This document shows, piece by piece, positions 23,532 through 35,849 of a stretch of 64,000 nucleotides of DNA (the first letter of the stretch is position 1; every line of letters starts with the position of its first letter). The stretch lies in the NCBI GenBank assembly GCA_027886185.1, contig WOAB01000591.1, forward strand, positions 186,001 to 250,000, given 5' to 3'. The notes beneath the pieces are model-generated. The model saw nothing but the letters and a program-made list of their open reading frames with translations. It was not told the DNA's origin and made no database searches. Position numbers and translations under genes: made by a program. This DNA comes from Rheum nobile. Lineage: Eukaryota > Streptophyta > Magnoliopsida > Caryophyllales > Polygonaceae.

Positions 23532-24796
23532 TGATAGGTGCCATTTCATACACCTTAACTAGTGATTATTAACATGATTTAGATGGAGTTTCGGTATAGA
23601 TTTAGGCTAAGTCTGTAATCCAGAAGAAGGGTTGAGAAGTGAAGATATCATAGGATTTACAGCTTAATGAAGGATGGAGAAGATGAAGGAGAAGATCTGC
23701 TTAAGACTCATGAAGGAAGGCTATCATCACTTGGTAGTACAGAAGAGCAGAAGATGAAGACTTGAAGAAGCTGTACTTTGCCGCCCCGCGCCAAAAGCCA
23801 CCGCGACCCGGCGATGGATCTCAGAGAAGGAAAATGAGCGTAGCCGCCGCCCCGCGGTGGACACGTAGACGCCTCGCGTCCAGCGGAGATTTGTTTCCTA
23901 TTTTGCATTTTCGGATCTCCTATTTTTATTATTTTATTTCCTTTTTTATTATTGTTAGGTTTAGCTTATTTTCCTTGGCCTATTTAAGATCATTTCCAGG
24001 TCTTAGATAGGGGACTCTCGTTTTCTTTCTATCTCTAGGTTTTTAGCCAATGAAGAACTAAACGCGTTTGTTTCGCTAGACGATTGAAGCATTGCAATGG
24101 ATTGGTTGTGAGATTTTTATTCCTTGTTCTATATCTTATTAGGTTGGTTTAATTCTCTTGAGCATATTGTCTATTGGTTTGTATTGATTTATCTAGAGTA
24201 GCTAACTAGGTTTATCGATATTTATCATAGTGCTAGGATTTTGCATATAGCGGAATGCGAGTGCATTTCTAGTAGCAAACACAATTGTTACATATAGTGG
24301 AATACGAGTGTGCAATTGTGAGAGAGAGTTATTTGCATGTTAAGTAGTAAGGTTTTCTTCTATTTGCATGTATTCTATATCCTTGTTTGAATGCTATTGC
24401 TTTATTGATAGTAAGGTTTTCTTCTATTGATATTGTGGTAAGTGCTGCCAACAACTGTCTGAATTGGTAGTGAATTACGATCAGGATGGGAACAACTATA
24501 AGGTTGTGAAAAGAACTTGGAACAATAGTTATCAGTGATCAACCAGTTTTATTTGTAGTGTGGATATTTGTCTAGTGGAATACTTCCACACATCATACTT
24601 ATTCTTTCTCTAAAAGCTTACATCATTGTTACTCTGTGATCATACAAAATCCCTATTGTTACTTGTCAGTCACACGTCTTTTGCATATAGATAACCGATT
24701 TCCTGTGGGATCAACCCTGACTTGTTTGCTATACTCTTTAGTATGTGAATTAGGATTTCTTTGACAGGAAAACGACACCGGTTTCCGGCCCTGTCA
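23532..24796 (+). repeat. 3' LTR of the Athila-type element
   Basis: A complete 1,265-bp LTR, TGATAGGTGCC...GGCCCTGTCA, followed by CTAAC at 24797-24801. Differences from the 5' LTR are mostly C/T and G/A transitions, concentrated at CG and CNG contexts, consistent with methylation-driven decay. Confidence 0.95.
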
Positions 24797-24801
24797 CTAA
24801 C

Positions 24802-25905
24802 AATTCTAGCAATAGCTCCATTTGACAGATTCCCACTTTCAAGACAACCATTTGACAGATTCCCACTTCAACTGAGAAATAGTTGGGTTTCATGCAAGCT
24901 CATCGAGAATTCTTTGTTCATTTTTCATACAAAACACGAGTATCTCAACATACCACAACCAACCAACCAAAAAATGGCAAGCTTCGAAGACCACCATTTG
25001 ACAAATTCCCACTTCAAGTCAATACAAACAAACACAACCATTTCATCAAACACCTAAAGTGCACAAAATGATCATGAACAGACGCCAAAAATGGGGATTT
25101 TTCAAGACCTTAAATTAGGGTTTGCAGTGGGTGAAAATTTGGGGTTTTATTAGTGAAATTTCATACACTGAAATCAGGATTAACAAATTGTAATAAGAGT
25201 TCAATTTCATACACTGAAAATTTGGGGTTTTAGGTTCAATTTCATGCTCGGATTAACCGATTGCGAATTATTGGGGTTTAGGGTTTGAGCATGCTTCAAT
25301 TAACACTTTAATCTTGTTGTAATAAGAGTACAATTACGCACTTACCTTCTTCTTGCCCAATCATTCAACTTGCAACGCGAAATCTGGATCGACTCGACCC
25401 ACAAACCGAGATAGAAGAGCAAGTTTCACCCAATAATCCTAGAACAACACATAAAAATATCGAGGGATACAGAATTTAGGGCTTGGATCGACTTAAGGTG
25501 GCTCGAAATTGGGTTAAAAGCAAGTTTTCAACTTAATACCTTGGATCGACTTGACTTCGGGGATGGAAGAGCAGCTCGTCCGGTGCACAGAAATGGAAGG
25601 GAGCTCCACTAGAGGCTGATCGAATGAGTGAAATCTCAAGGGTAAAAGGAAGATTTGCTTCAACTTCCACTCAGCACTGTTGCTTACCGTGAGGGTGGAA
25701 GGTAAGAAAATAGATGTAAGGGAGGTGAAATTCCCATTTCCTTTATCTTCCTTCCACTACCTCCCTCTTCCTTCCACTACCTCCTTCCATCCAACCGAAT
25801 ACCCCTTCTTCCTTCCACTACCTCCTTCCATCCAACCGAATACCCCTTCGCTGCGGTGAGGGAGATGAAGTGATAGCTTCCACTCCGCTACTGCCCCCTT
25901 CCATC
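24802..25905 (-). other. Gene A 5' region, right part, ending in iterated terminal motifs
   Basis: Continues the gene A leader. There are direct repeats 'ccatttgacagattcccac' (twice near 24820-24870) and 'tttcatacactgaaa', and a plausible minus-strand splice donor AAG|GTATTAAG near 25540. At 25765-25850 a 42-bp unit ending 'ccatccaaccgaatacccc' is repeated twice and resembles the terminal motif at 25904-25922. No protein gene. Confidence 0.45.
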
Positions 25906-25922
25906 CAGCCGAACGGCCCCCA
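25904..25922 (-). repeat. Possible terminal inverted repeat end of the left Harbinger-associated element
   Basis: Read inward on the minus strand the end is GGGGGCCGTTCGGCTGG, close to the end GGCTCCGTTCGGCTGT at 40920. Both lie upstream of the coiled-coil/tail-anchor genes. No left partner is recognisable, presumably lost under the LTR remnants at 1-6.7 kb. Confidence 0.4.
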
Positions 25923-26606
25923 AATGATACATTGACTTTTGATATTGTTTAGACTTTGACCGGTAAAACCTAGCATGCGACATTTCAAGGCTCAAAAATT
26001 AAAACATAGCTAAAGCGGCTTGTGGAATTTATGTTGAATACAGTACAAAACTGATTACTCCAATGATAAGTTTTAAAGCAAATCAGTCATAAAAATTTAC
26101 AAGCACAAAGTATTTAAACAGACACATTTGAAGTTACAACACCTGGAATAAATACCTAGCCATGCCATATACAGTTGCATTTTTTTACTCTTCAAATTAA
26201 TGAAACCATCTCAAAGAGGTTGTAATATCTACCTTAGCTTATACAGGTTATCTAACTTCTATTTACAGGTTCTTGGGGAGTTTCTGCTACTTGCAGGACT
26301 CTTCTGCTATATTTTTCAGAACATATTATTTCTTAACATACACTATACAGTTCCATTAGGGAGCGGGTAAATGCTGAATATATCCCCCAGGCACGTGACT
26401 AAACAGCTAGAAACCGCGTGATTCTGCAAAGATTGTAAGATTGTTTTAGTATAGGATTCATGGAAGGGTAGTGATTTTGACGATGATGGAGTTGAAATGT
26501 GAGAGTAAGCATACCGTAGACAGACGTCTAGTAAACAGGACGAGGGCAGGATTGTATGCTTTGGTCTTGAGGTTTCAAAACTGTGGTTTATCTGCGAGGA
26601 TCAATC
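25923..26606 (-). other. 3' flank and probable 3' UTR of the AHK2-like gene
   Basis: AT-rich, no open frame of interest. Several AATAAA-like words on the minus strand could serve polyadenylation, but none is decisive. Confidence 0.5.
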
Positions 26607-29600
26607 CTAGTGCTCAAAGAAGCATGCAACTGCTGAATAGAGCTGTTCTTCTTCAAATGGCTTGGACACGAAACCATCCATCCCACATTTCGTCCATCCC
26701 TCGTTTGCTTGGATCACATCGGCCGTCATTGCCAGTATGGGCGTGTGCCAATGGGCTACGTTTTGCATTTCACCGCATTGGATCTTCTGATTAAACTCAG
26801 CCTCCATACGACGAACTTGCCTGGTGGCTTCGAAGCTGTCAAAAGAGGTAGAGAAAAAGCATTGGCATCACATACAAGATTACAAGAGCCGTGGTTAAAT
26901 AAAGCACAAACCCGTCCATCTCTGGCATTTGAAGATCCATGAAGCAAGCATCAAAAGAATGAGGTGGCTCGAGCTTCTGCAAAGCTGCCCGTCCGCTCGC
27001 CACGCAGCTCACCACAGCTCCATATTTCTTCAAAGCACCTTCGGCTACTCTTCTGTTGACAATATTATCATCCACCACCAGTATCTGCTTGCCTTTGAGT
27101 AAACTCCCAAGACTAGCAGGTCTTGCTCGACTCAACCACTTCTTTCGTCCATTAGCAAAGGCCTCCTGAAAGCATGTAACTAAGACAGCTAACCTCAGAG
27201 GCTTGGCTAGTATGTTGTCAACCAAACCGCCTGATTTGAGTTGAGTACGCTCAGAAGAACTCACGACAGTTGCTAATAGAAATATTTTCACAGATTTAGG
27301 AATGCGGGTATTGCCGTCTCTTGCATCTGCCCTCAGGTCCCCATGGCCATTGATTATGTCCTTCACCCAAGCATCCTTGTCAATAAGAATCATAGATAGC
27401 GGTGATGATGCACTGCAGAGAACAAGTAGTATTGTGAGCGTACCCAACTCAAATCAGGCTTCTTTTAGCACATTTACATGACAGACTTGCATTGACATGG
27501 AAAACAGGAAACAAGTATACCTTGCATTGCAAGCACTAGAAAGGTACGAGGCAGCAAAAGGAAGGCTATGTGTGACTTGTGCATATATTCCTAATCTCTG
27601 AAGATGGTACCGCGCAACCTCAGCGCGAATACTTATCCGATCAACCACCAACGCTCTGAACCCCTTGAACTCTGAAAGAGCTACCTCATTGTTCTCATGT
27701 TTTGTGTCAAGGGAGCTTAATTCTCCTTTTGTCAAAGCAACAGTGAAGGAGAAGGTACTGCCAACGTCGGGCTGACTCACAAACCCAATTTCCCCCTCCA
27801 TTAGGTCCACCAAACATTTGCTTATGCTTAATCCAATGCCAGTCCCACCGTAAGTTCTTGAAGTGGAACTATCTGCCTGCATAAAAGGGGTGAATATTCG
27901 AGCTTGTGCTTCATGAGGGATCCCTACACCAGTATCTTCTACAGTCACTAGCAACTTTATTCTGTACGGGTCCTTTGTGGACTCTTTTCCTCCACACTGC
28001 TTGAAACTTGCCCAACTTTTCCATCTATCTACAACTGGAAGGCCACTCAAAGTATTCAAAAAGCTTTCTGAAAAATCTGAATTGAACTGGGCAACATCCA
28101 GGCTTTGCTTTAGCACTTCGTCCATCATATCAGGGGGTCCCTTCACTTCTTCCGCCAAATGTACAGATACAAAGATATGCCCCCTAGTTTTTGTAAACTG
28201 CAATTTGTACATATGATCACTAATTAATGAAAGAAAACCCAGAGAGAAAATGCTTTTAGGAATAGAACTGCACTGATCAGGCACCAAAAAAAAAAAGCAA
28301 AAGGATGCCATACGCAAGCTACAAAAAAAGACATCTTCAATTACTTAACTATGAGCTAAATCATTTTGTGGCAAAGATGAACTTAATTCAAGGATAGTAA
28401 CTGAAGCATCACAAGATGAAAGTTATAGTTAACCATTCATTGAAAGTTGACCTGGTTGAAAAATACTCACTACCAATACATTCAAGCAATTTGACTATGA
28501 AACCAAGCTCACCTTAATTGAATTGCCAACAAGATTGGTTATTATTTGTCGAAATCGCCCAGGGTCCCCTATGATAACTTCAGGCACTTGACTTGATACA
28601 TAAACAGCCAACTGTCAACGCCCGTTTGAAGAATCAAAGTGCTGTCAGGATTTATATAACGAGATATAAGAGAAAGGGGAAAAAGGAAATAACTTCCGCA
28701 GCTTCTTGAACGTCAGCTCAGAAATTAAGATAGTAAGAACACCTTAAATGGTGTTACTTGGAGTATCTTAGGGTATTATAAAAAGGAGAATTAAAAAATG
28801 ATGTCAGATTTTTTTAGTAAATCAAGATGAGCCTTAGAGTAGAGTATGAAGCAGATGATACTGCTTTGTTGATTTACTCATAAAATCTGACATTTTTTTA
28901 ATTTTTTTATTATTTTTAATGTTTATGATACTCATGTAGAATATCATTGTTAAAGATGGTCTAAGAGATAGAAGTGGATACATTTAAATGGAGAGTGATG
29001 CAGGAACAGCTATGTTATCAAAAATGTTACAGCAATGGTAAGCAGAGTTGACTAGAGTACAGCAAAACAGTGTCATCCTACTAAAACTTGAAAGAAGAAA
29101 GCAATGGTGAGTTTTTATAGAATTGAGAATAACATTGCATAGAAACCAATAGAAAAGAAATAAGTTAATAAAGGAGAAGAGTCCTTACCTCAATCCCTTT
29201 CTCATGAGATTTTCCACAAAAGAGTGACAAGATATTGTCAAGCATAGAACGCAGATTAAAAGGCACAGCTTCAAGCTCAAGTCTGCCTGATTCTATCTTG
29301 GCCTGATCAAGAACCTCATTAATTAGGTATATGAGATCCTTTCCACTAGCATGAGCTGTCTGGGCATAATCCATTTGAGTTGGATCAAGATCAGTGTCCA
29401 TCAGCATTTGCAACATCCCTAAAGAAAAAAATAAGAACTAAATCAGCTCCCAAAAATTTAACTCAGGAAAAAAACAAACCAGAGAAGAAGTTCCTTTTAC
29501 CTAATACACCATTCATTGGAGTCCTAATTTCATGTGAAACAGTGGCGAGGAACTGCAACAACAAATAGCTCCTTGAGTATATTGAATAATTTGAAATTTA

Positions 29601-32600
29601 AAAAAATAAAAAGACAAAAGAGTTAGTAGTCCAAGAATGCAAAACAGCTAGTGTACATAATCAGGTCCCGATCAAATTCTTGAGTATTTTTCATTCAGTA
29701 CCTCAGATATTTGAAATCTTTATCCCAATACCTCAAAATATAGGTTTTATATTCCTTCATTGATTTTAAGAAAGTGACAGCCCATTGTAGGCCTGTATTA
29801 TAACGAATTTTATTGCAACAATTTTGCAGCTGATAGTAAAATACACATTTAAAAAGCACCTGAGATTTTGCAACATCTGCAGCCTCAGCACGAGCTTTGA
29901 GCTCCATCATCTTGTAGTAATCTTCCTCCACTTTGTCGATTCTATTTATGGCTGCATGAAAGATATGACCTACGAGCAAGGTGATAATCAAGGCTCCTCC
30001 TGATGCCATAATTGCTGTCCAAGGAGGAGAAGGGCGCTGCTTATATCTGAAATCAGTGACATACATGTATACAACTCAAAATACAATCAGAAAATATAAT
30101 ACAAGCATCCTCACCACCCTTCTTATGTATTTAAGAGCACTTTTTAGCCTTTTCACTTTTTAAAATGCAGTCTATGTCTTGTCATCCTACCTGCAATGCA
30201 TCTCGTGGCTTCGAAGCGGATCCCCAAAATCAAGACGGCTGACATGCAATAGACCAGTGTCTATAACTTTGGGGCCATACATGGTAATTGGAGCCAATGT
30301 ATTTGTTGTGTCATACACATTCACCACAATTGTTTGTTTGCAAGCAAGCTGCTGCAGAAGCTTCTCCACCTGTGAAGGGACATCATAAGATGCTCCTAGA
30401 TACCTACGAGAAGAACAAGTCCAATCATATATAGATACCTAATCCAGGTAGTAGTTGAAGGATGCTGCATACAAGATAAATAGTGATAGAAGGATAGTAC
30501 AATACAAAATTGCAAGTTCGGATAAAAAAGACAATAGAGCATTTTAGTCAAAGGATTCAATCTGCCAATTCCAACTTGCGCAAAAAGACTACGTTCAGTA
30601 AAAGACTAGAACTCCAAGCATGACAGAGCAATAGATATTTACCCCACAGTGGCGGCAATACGTTGTTCTGGAGTAGCATCTAGAGGAAGAACAGTGTTAT
30701 ATACAGCAAACGTGAGCACCACACCAAGGTGGTTAGATTTTAAGAGCTTGAAAGGCGAAGTGAGGACTCCTTTTCCTGTTGCCCTAGCCTGTAATATATT
30801 CTCACGATCTTCCTGTATGAAAGAAGGAATTCACTAGTATAAATACAAATTCACACCTAAGTAGTATATGCATGAGCATGAGGTTTTATAAGGATCCAAG
30901 AATCAGACATCACTAGAACCCATGAAAGAATTTTGCAGGTCCGAACTGGTGGGAGCATAACTTCATCTTAAATAAGATTTAACTAACCGTTTCAGTTAAA
31001 TGTTTATACCAGGCTTCATAAGATATCTCTCTTTTTTATTTTGTGCTCATAGCTATTCATTGAGCTAAAATAGAAAAAATATATATAATTGTGAGCTAAA
31101 TTTTTTTCTCCTGCACAAATAAGTGGAACGAAATATAAATAGACTAATTTATCTAGAAAATAATGGACATCAGTTGCTTTCTCTAAATATATGTAACACA
31201 CATAAAATTTAAGGTTCATCACAAGCGAAACACTACAAGAGAAATAGATGATACAGTCTGCAATTTTTGACAGACAAGAAAATAGCTTAATCAAGATGAC
31301 ACCTTGGACAATGTTTAGCTTGGGATCCAAAAGTTAAGCATTCAGCAGCTGGGTACTATAACACTTTAGGAAAACATATATAGCAAACTACTAGAGTGGC
31401 ATCAACAATGTTTTGTTAATCTAGTCAAAACACTTTCACAAGGTTCATCACAAGCGAAACACTACAAGAGAAATAGATGATACAGTCTGCAATTTTTGAC
31501 AGACAAGAAAATAGCTTAATCAAGATGACACCTTGGACAATGTTTAGCTTGGGATCCAAACGTTAAGCATTCAGCAGCTGGGTACTATAACACTTTAGGA
31601 AAACATATATAGCAAACTACTAGAGTGGCATCAACAATGTTTTGTTAATCTAGTCAAAACACTTTCACAAGGATGATAAATCTGTAGTTGTGGATCTTCT
31701 TGCACACGCTTCAGCATATTATCCTTTTCTTTAATAAGGAAATCAGACGACAAATTATCTCCATACTTGATAATAACTTTATCTTTGTAGTGTTAAGCAA
31801 AGTTGAAACAATACCTCAAAGGGTTGAAAATAATATCATGCAAAGTAAATCAAACATTACCAACAGAAATATAGTGAAAGCTATTGCTAACCAGTAACCA
31901 CTTAATAGAGAACAAATAGAAGATTTCATACCTTCCCTGACATCATGTCTATAGAAACAAGATGCGATACTGTTCTTTGTGTAAATATTACAGGAGCATA
32001 TTCATCTTCATCTGGGGCTGGATCCATCTTTTCTGGGTCACAATCTTGAACAAGAGTCTGGTCAAGAGTCTCCATTCTCTTTATTGTCCATCCATGTTGC
32101 TTTTCAAATTCTTCCCTCTCAGCATGAAGAACTCTTACAGCATAAGCAACACCGTGTGTAAGTGGCCTTTCAAAGGCAGTTCGCTCTGTATATTCACCAA
32201 AGGTTTTCTACAAGAGAATTCAGGAACAGAGATAGTGAGCAAAAATGCACCCAAGAAAATGTAAGGAAACACAAAAATTACCTGATCAATAGCGGAAGGA
32301 TTTTTTCCATGGTGAAAAGTAGAGACCAAAATGGCCAATGCATGGACATGATTCATGCTAACATTGAACTGATCTTGCAACATTCGGGATCGCTCATCAC
32401 ACATGTTGGACAATGTCTCTTTTCTTCGTACGATGTTGTCTTGACTCATGTGATAGAACAACCAAATGGAACCAAGCACGCCTAAGGATACAAAAATACC
32501 TAGAAGCTTTTTCATCCACTTCCCCATGCCCTTAGTTGTATTCTGTGATGCCTGTTGCCGCCTGTGCAGGATCAGTTGCTGCTTATGCTGTGGAGCCAGC

Positions 32601-33503
32601 TGTGGAGGATGTGTTAAATCCTGCTTATTGTTACCCCATAATTTAACATCCAATTTCCAAGCCCTAATAGCAGCCATTGCCAAAATTCCAAAAAGGGCGG
32701 ACCAACATAATCTCACAGAAGAAGAGAAGGAAGACTGGCAAGACTCCTCCGTCCGGGCCCGAATTCCTCTCAAGTTTCCCACATGCTGTTCATAAACTTA
32801 TACATTCATTCAGTAACATCAAACCAAAGTTTGTCTTGTGTTGTTGGCAAACCTTGCAGAAATGATAGTATAGTAGTACAAATCGAGTAAATGATGCATA
32901 TAGACAACTGCATACATAGAAAAATGTTGGAACATTTCTCAAAGGTAGCCTAGCCCCATGCTTAAGTGAACAGTGAGCTCACCATTTGAATCAAACATCA
33001 ACTAATGCTATCTTTCAACACCAAAAACTCAGAGAAGCACAATCAACGTAATTGCCTTTTTAATGTATATAGTACTAAAATTATTAAACCAAACACACTA
33101 AAGCTCAAGCACAGGCTAAAAACTGTCAACTGGGCCTCAACCAACTAATGGTTGAGCATAGATTTTAGCCACGGACCAACTAAAAGTAGTTAAGCACATT
33201 AGTTACCTTATCTGGCAAAGCAAGGAGCTGTTCCTGGCTAACATTGAACCGCTCCAAGAGGAATGAATCCTTCTCTGTCTCCATTGATGGACAGGCAAAT
33301 TGTGCCTTGTAAAATCCAACACTAAACCCATAACAGAAACAACAAATCCCAACAAGGGTAACGCCCAGAAGCCATGAAATCACCACGAGTCTTTTCCTCT
33401 TGCCCACGAAATTAGATCTGTGCAGATGCTCTTTTGCCTTCTTCAGCTTGAAATCATCAAGGAGCTTGCCAAAAAACCTAGGTAGTCCACTGCTTAAGGA
33501 CAT
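26607..33503 (-). CDS. AHK2: Cytokinin-receptor hybrid histidine kinase, AHK2-like, 12 exons
   Basis: Exons, in transcription order: 33503-33207, 32785-32282, 32207-31932, 30812-30643, 30403-30191, 30046-29860, 29552-29501, 29418-29189, 28611-28513, 28197-27521, 27412-26912, 26835-26607. All introns are GT..AG, phases agree, and the total is 3,435 bp (1,144 aa; Arabidopsis AHK2 is slightly longer). Two extra N-terminal membrane spans (about 39-62, 123-140) point to AHK2 rather than AHK3/AHK4; TM3 about 193-210, CHASE sensor about 225-485, TM4 about 498-520. Phospho-acceptor His556 lies in [11 protein letters not shown]; the N box is [12 protein letters not shown], then VEDTGVGIP and YGGTGIGLS. 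The receiver has DD1016-1017, phospho-Asp1061 (FMDLQMP) and Lys about 1127. The kinase senses cytokinin at the ER or plasma membrane and passes phosphate to His-phosphotransfer proteins. No lesion found. Confidence 0.95.
31211..31668. repeat. Tandem duplication (2 x 229 bp) in AHK2 intron 3
   Basis: Copies run 31211-31439 and 31440-31668, both beginning AAGGTTCATCACAAGCG. I see only one difference (CCAAAAGTT versus CCAAACGTT). It is non-coding, with intronic sequence on both sides and no effect on splice borders. Confidence 0.95.
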
Positions 33504-34032
33504 TCTATCCACAACCCAATTTGTACCAGCTGAGCAAGATTCTCCAAAGCTTGAGAAATTCGTCAGGAACTGGGCAAAATCAAAGGTGAATTACCCTTAC
33601 CCAGTAAAACTTGTGGGGTTAAAATCTGACCCCAAAAGTTGTGGATTTTGCGGTTGTGGATCCTTGCAATTTCCTTCTTAAAACCCTCAGAAAACCTCAA
33701 AGCCAGGCCAGTAACAATTTCCTTCTGATAAACTCCATAGAGAGCAGAACTCGGATCACGCCAAGAGGAAGAACTGAAGATCCCCAGTTGGCAAAGAAAT
33801 TTGCAGGCAAAGAAAAGAAATTGAGAGAGGGAATCGGTGGAACTGGGTTTTCTTCTACTTGACCAAGTAATGTAATGCACTTCTCTGCTTAGCTCTGATT
33901 CGGAACACATGAAATATGAAGGAAAAAAAAGGGAGTAAAAAGAAGCAATCAGGCGAAGAACAATGAGAAATTGGAGTGGACCCACTTAAGTTTGATGGAG
34001 AACGCAACTGGAATCAATGATCAGGGTGAGCC
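33504..34032 (-). promoter_or_regulatory. AHK2-like 5' leader and proximal promoter region
   Basis: Only about 530 bp separate the start codon from a putative transposon end at 34036. The segment contains pyrimidine-rich stretches and possible leader splice sites on the minus strand. I cannot place a TATA box confidently. The open frames here lack any domain. Confidence 0.4.
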
Positions 34033-34035
34033 TAG

Positions 34036-35268
34036 GGCTCTATTCGGTAATTAATGCTGATGCTTATGCTGATACTGAAGTTTTAATGTTGAAATTGTGT
34101 ATTTTTTTTATTATGTATGTTCGATAAATAATACTTATTAATGCTTATTAATTATAATTTTTAGGATTAAAGTTACTAAAATATCTTTTGATATAATTTA
34201 GAAAAATGCACGTGATCTGCACATGGGACCTCATTTTCTCCATGTTGTGACTTGCACGTGATCTGCACGTGTTCTTGGCTTGCATCTTTTACCTTTGAAC
34301 CCGATGCCCCTCTTCCTCTCAGAACCTTGTGCAACCCTAGCAAGGAAGCCACCCTCCTTATCGGCGAATTCTTCATCCACTGTGGGCTGGCTTTAGGAGG
34401 TCGTCGTCGTCCTCGTCGTTGGAGAGTGGAAGCTCTGTTCGTGCTCATCTTTGCTGGACAGTGGTGTCGCCTGTCGTCGTCCTTTGCTTCCGAACAATCC
34501 TCCAGGTAAGCACTTTCATCCATTGTTAGATTTCTTCCAATTTAGGGCTTTTCTAGATAGTGTTGTTGGAATTTAGGGCTTTGAATTTAATCTCTACCAG
34601 TTCACGAGTTAACTTGCTGAATTTAATCTCTATCAGTTCACGAGTTAACTTGAATTTAATCTCTCACGAGCTGCTGATTTGAATTTAGGGCTAATTTCAA
34701 TGATTTTGATTGTACTGTTCGTGGAGTTAACTTGCTGATTTTTTTGGGGGAGTTAACATATTGCAGGCCCCCAACTGAAGTTAATTTTGTTCGTGGAGTT
34801 AATTTTGATTGTACTGTTGAATTTAGGGCTAATTTAATCTCTCACGAGCTACTGATTTTTTTGGGTTAGGGGTTGCTGAATTTTTTTGGTTTAGACTGTT
34901 TGTGGTAAATTTTTTGGGAGAGTTAACTTGCTGATTTTTTTGGGTTAGGGCTTGCTGATTTTTTTTGATTTAGCTTGCTGTTAGTGGTCATCTTACAAGT
35001 ACATGATGGTTAGCTTGCTGATATTTTGGGTTAGGGATTGGGCTAATTTCAATTTTTTTTGGTTTAGCTTGCTGATTTGTATGACATAAACCATATGCTT
35101 GCTGAATTTTTGAGTTAGTGCTTGGTGCTAATTTCAAGTTTATCCTTTGATTTTTTATTATACCGTCGTGGTCAATTACCCTGTTTATTTGGTTTTTCCT
35201 TTTGCTGAATTTTTAAGGTTCTGGATTTTAAGGATTGTTAATGTGTGTGCAAATTATAATATTAGGAC
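34036..35268 (+). other. 5' leader exon and intron of the Harbinger-derived gene
   Basis: A probable leader exon ends CCTCCAG|GTAAGCAC at 34505/34506, and the intron ends ATTAG just before GACATGG at 35266-35271. The intron is made of repeated phrases ('gaatttaatctct', 'cacgagttaacttgctga', 'tttttttgggttagg'). No other gene is supported; the open frames on both strands at 34176-34523 have no recognisable domain. Confidence 0.5.
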
Positions 35269-35849
35269 ATGGCTGAACAAAGTATAGATATCCAAATTGT
35301 GAAAGGGAAAGGAAAAGGGAAAGTAACGGGAAAGGAAAAGGCCATAGCAAAAGAAAAACCATTCCATTGGACTGAGAATTCAGAAAAGAAAAAAAGGGGT
35401 ACTCTTACTTTTTTGGAAGTCCTAAGAATTCAGAAAAGAAAAAATGGTTACGGTGTGCCCTTCAGTTGGCCTGCGATATGTTCAGAATTTGAGGAGAAAG
35501 CAAAGATGCCTATAACGGTTAAAGCTGCCCAAAACAAATACTTCATTCTTCCTTACGATGCACCATTGAGCGATGCTTCGGAGTCCTAAAAAAGAGATGG
35601 AAGATTTTAAATGCTATGCCTAGCTACAGTATCCCAACACAGAATGACTTTATTCTAGCTTGTTTTGGCCTCCACAATTTCATTCTACAACACAATCACC
35701 ACGATTCACTATTTGAAGACGACGAGGAATTTGAAGAAGTTTTTCAAGGGCTAGAAGATGAAGGTACTGGCGAACTTCCTGGAGGCATGGGCAAATTAAG
35801 AGCAGAAATTACACGTGAAATTTGGAACAACAAAGCAAGGTTTCTTTGA
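35269..35849 (+). pseudogene. Internally deleted Harbinger genes: Myb/SANT-like N-terminus joined to transposase C-terminus
   Basis: ATG at 35269 opens a Lys-rich leader (VKGKGKGKVTGKEKA) then a Myb/SANT-like start (LTFLEVLRIQKRKNGYG, FSWPAICSEFEEK, ITVKAAQNKY). About 20 codons later the DNA is Harbinger transposase from the IERCFG glutamate onward, in the next frame: KKRWKILNAMPSYSIPTQN, FGLHNFILQHN, an acidic linker, and the terminal EITREIWNNK, ending at 35849. Everything between, including both catalytic Asp, is missing. It cannot encode an active transposase. It is a close relative of the 7.5-9.2 kb copy, with the normal short acidic linker where that copy has (GAT)118. Confidence 0.8.

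Larger units (their letters stand above)
15226..24796 (+). mobile_element. Athila-type Ty3/gypsy retrotransposon, complete ends, defective
   Basis: LTRs at 15226-16474 and 23532-24796, 5-bp CTAAC duplication, pol order PR-RT-RH-IN, an Athila-type extra ORF after IN, and a polypurine tract before the 3' LTR. The alignable LTR parts are both 1,249 bp with no length difference; I counted roughly 30 substitutions by eye (about 2-3%). The 5' LTR lacks its last 16 bases, and the primer-binding site and most of gag are gone, joined directly to sequence just upstream of protease. Pol has several stops and an RT-RNase H deletion. It is inserted in the 5'-UTR intron of gene A. Confidence 0.93.

Noticed and set aside
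26607..33503. Apparent frameshifts and truncated frames in the histidine kinase
   Set aside because: Each break coincides with a GT..AG intron; the 12 exons sum to a multiple of three with matching phases.
34176..34523. Overlapping protein frames on both strands
   Set aside because: Low-complexity Arg/Lys text without motif; the plus strand is better explained as a leader exon ending at a GTAAG donor.
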